Notes under the pieces: model-generated | What the model was told of the DNA's origin: nothing | The model's database searches: none | What the model saw: only the letters and a program-made list of their open reading frames with translations | Made by a program: the position numbers and the translations under genes | DNA from: Bacillota bacterium | Lineage (GTDB): Bacteria; Bacillota; Bacilli; Alicyclobacillales; SLC66 | Direction: 5' to 3' | Assembly: GCA_021821055.1 (NCBI GenBank) | Contig: JAKACX010000025.1 | Span: 1-32,729, forward strand | DNA: 32,729 bases | Part shown: positions 31,380-32,729 of the stretch, in pieces | Position numbering within the stretch: the stretch's first letter is position 1 | Layout of the letters: every line of letters starts with the position of its first letter

Positions 31380-32699
31380 ATGAGTGTGAAAAGCAAAGAG
31401 ACGACCCCATCCGCCCCGTCCGTGCGGCAGCGCATGGGACTGTGGCAAGGCAAGCGCCCGGCGCTCTATTTGCATGCTCTCTGGCTGCTGATGGGACCTG
31501 GCGTCATCGTGATGATCGGAGACAATGACGCGGGCGGAGTCATCAGTTACGCCGCCACCGGCGCGACATTTGGCGCCGGACTGTTCATTCTGGTCGCCGT
31601 CGCGTTGATTCCAGTCACATACACGGTGCAGGAGATGGCGATGCGCTTGTCCGCTGTCAGTCAGCAGCCCTTTCCGGCGCTCGTGTTTCGCTATTTTGGC
31701 AGGACGTCCGGGGCGCTCGCGTTGACGGCGCTTTTCGCAGAAAACCTGCTGACGCTGATGACGGAATTCATCGGCATGAGTATCGGTCTCACGGTACTGG
31801 GGCTGCCGTTTTGGCTCGCGGACGTGGTATGCGCCGTTTTTGTGATCGGGTTCGCCCTGTGGGGAAAATACTGGACAAAAGAGCGCCTGGCGCTCGGTGT
31901 CGGAGCGCTCAACACGGTCTTCATCGTGCTTGCCGTCTGGACGCGCGGTCGCGCCGTGCCGACGCCGATCTCGCCGCTGCTCGTCGCGAATGAACACGGC
32001 TACACGCTCATGCTGTTTTTCATAATTGCGACGGTGGGCAACGCCGTCGCCCCCTGGATGATCTTCTTTCAGGGATCGGCGGTGATTGACAAGGGGATGA
32101 CGCGCAACGACCTGCACTTTGGCCGGCTCGACACGGCGCTCGGCAGCATGATCCAGGCGGCGATCGCGGTCGCCATCATGGTCTGCGGCGCCACTTTGTA
32201 CGGCATGCCGGGACACGGCGCGACGCTGACGGGGCCCGGCGCGATGCTCCAGGGCTTCCTCCTGCACGACGGCGTGCTTGTCCGCGACCTGTTCGCGCTT
32301 GGCATGGTCAATGCGGGATTTCTCGCCGCCATCGCCATTTCGCTGTCGACGTCGTGGACGTTTGCGTCTGTTCTGGGATTTGCGCACAGTCTCGACGACA
32401 GGCCCCGGCAGGCGCCCAAATTCTACGCGCTGTACACGGGGGGTCTTGGACTCGCCGCGCTCCTCGTGCTGCTCCCCGGTCTGCCGCTCACGATGCTCGC
32501 GGTGTTCGCGCAGGTGATCGCGGCGCTGCTCATGGCGCCGCTTCTCATCTTTCTCGTGAAGCTGACGTCGCGCAGGGATCTCATGGGCGAACACGGCAAC
32601 ACCGTGTCCGCCCGGATCAGGGTGTGGGTGATCATCGGTCTCATGACAGGGCTGTGCGTATGCCTCCTGCTTGCGTCGTTGCCGTCATTCCACCCGTGA
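31380..32699 (+). CDS. Nramp (SLC11)-family divalent metal transporter, divergent motif
   Basis: A 439-residue membrane protein with about eleven helices and the Nramp fold. In TM1 the classical DPGN is GDNDAGGVISYAATGA. In TM6 the usual MPHN-type motif is replaced by GNAVAPWMIFFQGSAV. These two segments form the metal site, so selectivity probably differs from MntH; groups related to Mg2+-carrying Nramp-related transporters lack the metal-binding Met, and this protein may belong there, which is inference. ATG 31380 follows GGGGGGAT by three bases; the much longer upstream frame overlaps the XRE gene and is not real. The gene diverges from the XRE-DUF1232 regulator. Confidence 0.85.
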   Translation: MSVKSKETTPSAPSVRQRMGLWQGKRPALYLHALWLLMGPGVIVMIGDNDAGGVISYAATGATFGAGLFILVAVALIPVTYTVQEMAMRLSAVSQQPFPALVFRYFGRTSGALALTALFAENLLTLMTEFIGMSIGLTVLGLPFWLADVVCAVFVIGFALWGKYWTKERLALGVGALNTVFIVLAVWTRGRAVPTPISPLLVANEHGYTLMLFFIIATVGNAVAPWMIFFQGSAVIDKGMTRNDLHFGRLDTALGSMIQAAIAVAIMVCGATLYGMPGHGATLTGPGAMLQGFLLHDGVLVRDLFALGMVNAGFLAAIAISLSTSWTFASVLGFAHSLDDRPRQAPKFYALYTGGLGLAALLVLLPGLPLTMLAVFAQVIAALLMAPLLIFLVKLTSRRDLMGEHGNTVSARIRVWVIIGLMTGLCVCLLLASLPSFHP

Positions 32700-32729
32700 G
32701 GCGAAGACTTGCGCGATCACGTCGTGGCC

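Overview
The window looks like a chromosomal segment of a GC-rich, Gram-positive, endospore-forming member of the Bacilli. I infer a relative of Alicyclobacillaceae, but this is not proven. The strongest evidence is the ordered walR-walK-yycH-yycI-yycJ-htrA-rlmH block (about 21.3-29.0 kb), which is characteristic of Firmicutes, plus a Spo0E-like phosphatase, AGGAGG-type ribosome binding sites, frequent GTG/TTG starts and sigma-A promoters. No CRISPR array, intact IS element or prophage was seen.

Layout. 1-1240 holds decayed pieces: the end of an unknown gene, a truncated secreted protein, and an ABC ATPase cut off before Walker B. 1306-1566 (minus) is a glutaredoxin whose first active-site Cys codon is an in-frame TGA followed by a SECIS-like hairpin; it is the most notable item here. 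It diverges from an LCP (LytR-CpsA-Psr) cell-wall ligase gene. 3.2-5.4 kb (minus) holds a methyltransferase and an XRE-cupin regulator. 5.4-7.8 kb (plus) holds an NADP-binding oxidoreductase, an esterase and a LigB/DODA-type dioxygenase. 7.9-8.13 kb holds a broken tRNA-Glu and an intact tRNA-Val. 8.2-11.4 kb (minus) is a sugar-type ABC importer (binding protein and two permeases, no ATPase). 11.8-13.2 kb is an ECF sigma/anti-sigma pair, converging on a secreted protein gene (13.3-14.06 kb). 14.6-17.7 kb is an ABC exporter-like operon with one ATPase and three membrane proteins.

17.7-21.1 kb is patchy. It has a frameshifted coiled-coil gene, two 96-bp direct repeats (86% identical) bracketing a transglycosylase and a convergent MscS channel, and a Spo0E-like gene. 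A tRNA-Asp then leads into the essential WalRK cell-wall stress block, followed by an M32 carboxypeptidase, a convergent XRE-DUF1232 regulator and a divergent Nramp-family transporter at the right edge.

How it fits together: WalRK with YycH/I, the LCP ligase, the transglycosylase and HtrA all concern the cell envelope and its quality control. The left half is accessory and shows decay (relics, frameshift, pseudo-tRNA). A 12-bp motif, GGGGAACTGTGA, recurs exactly three times between 19.0 and 30.6 kb and again as inverted partners in two leaders; no annotated feature explains it.
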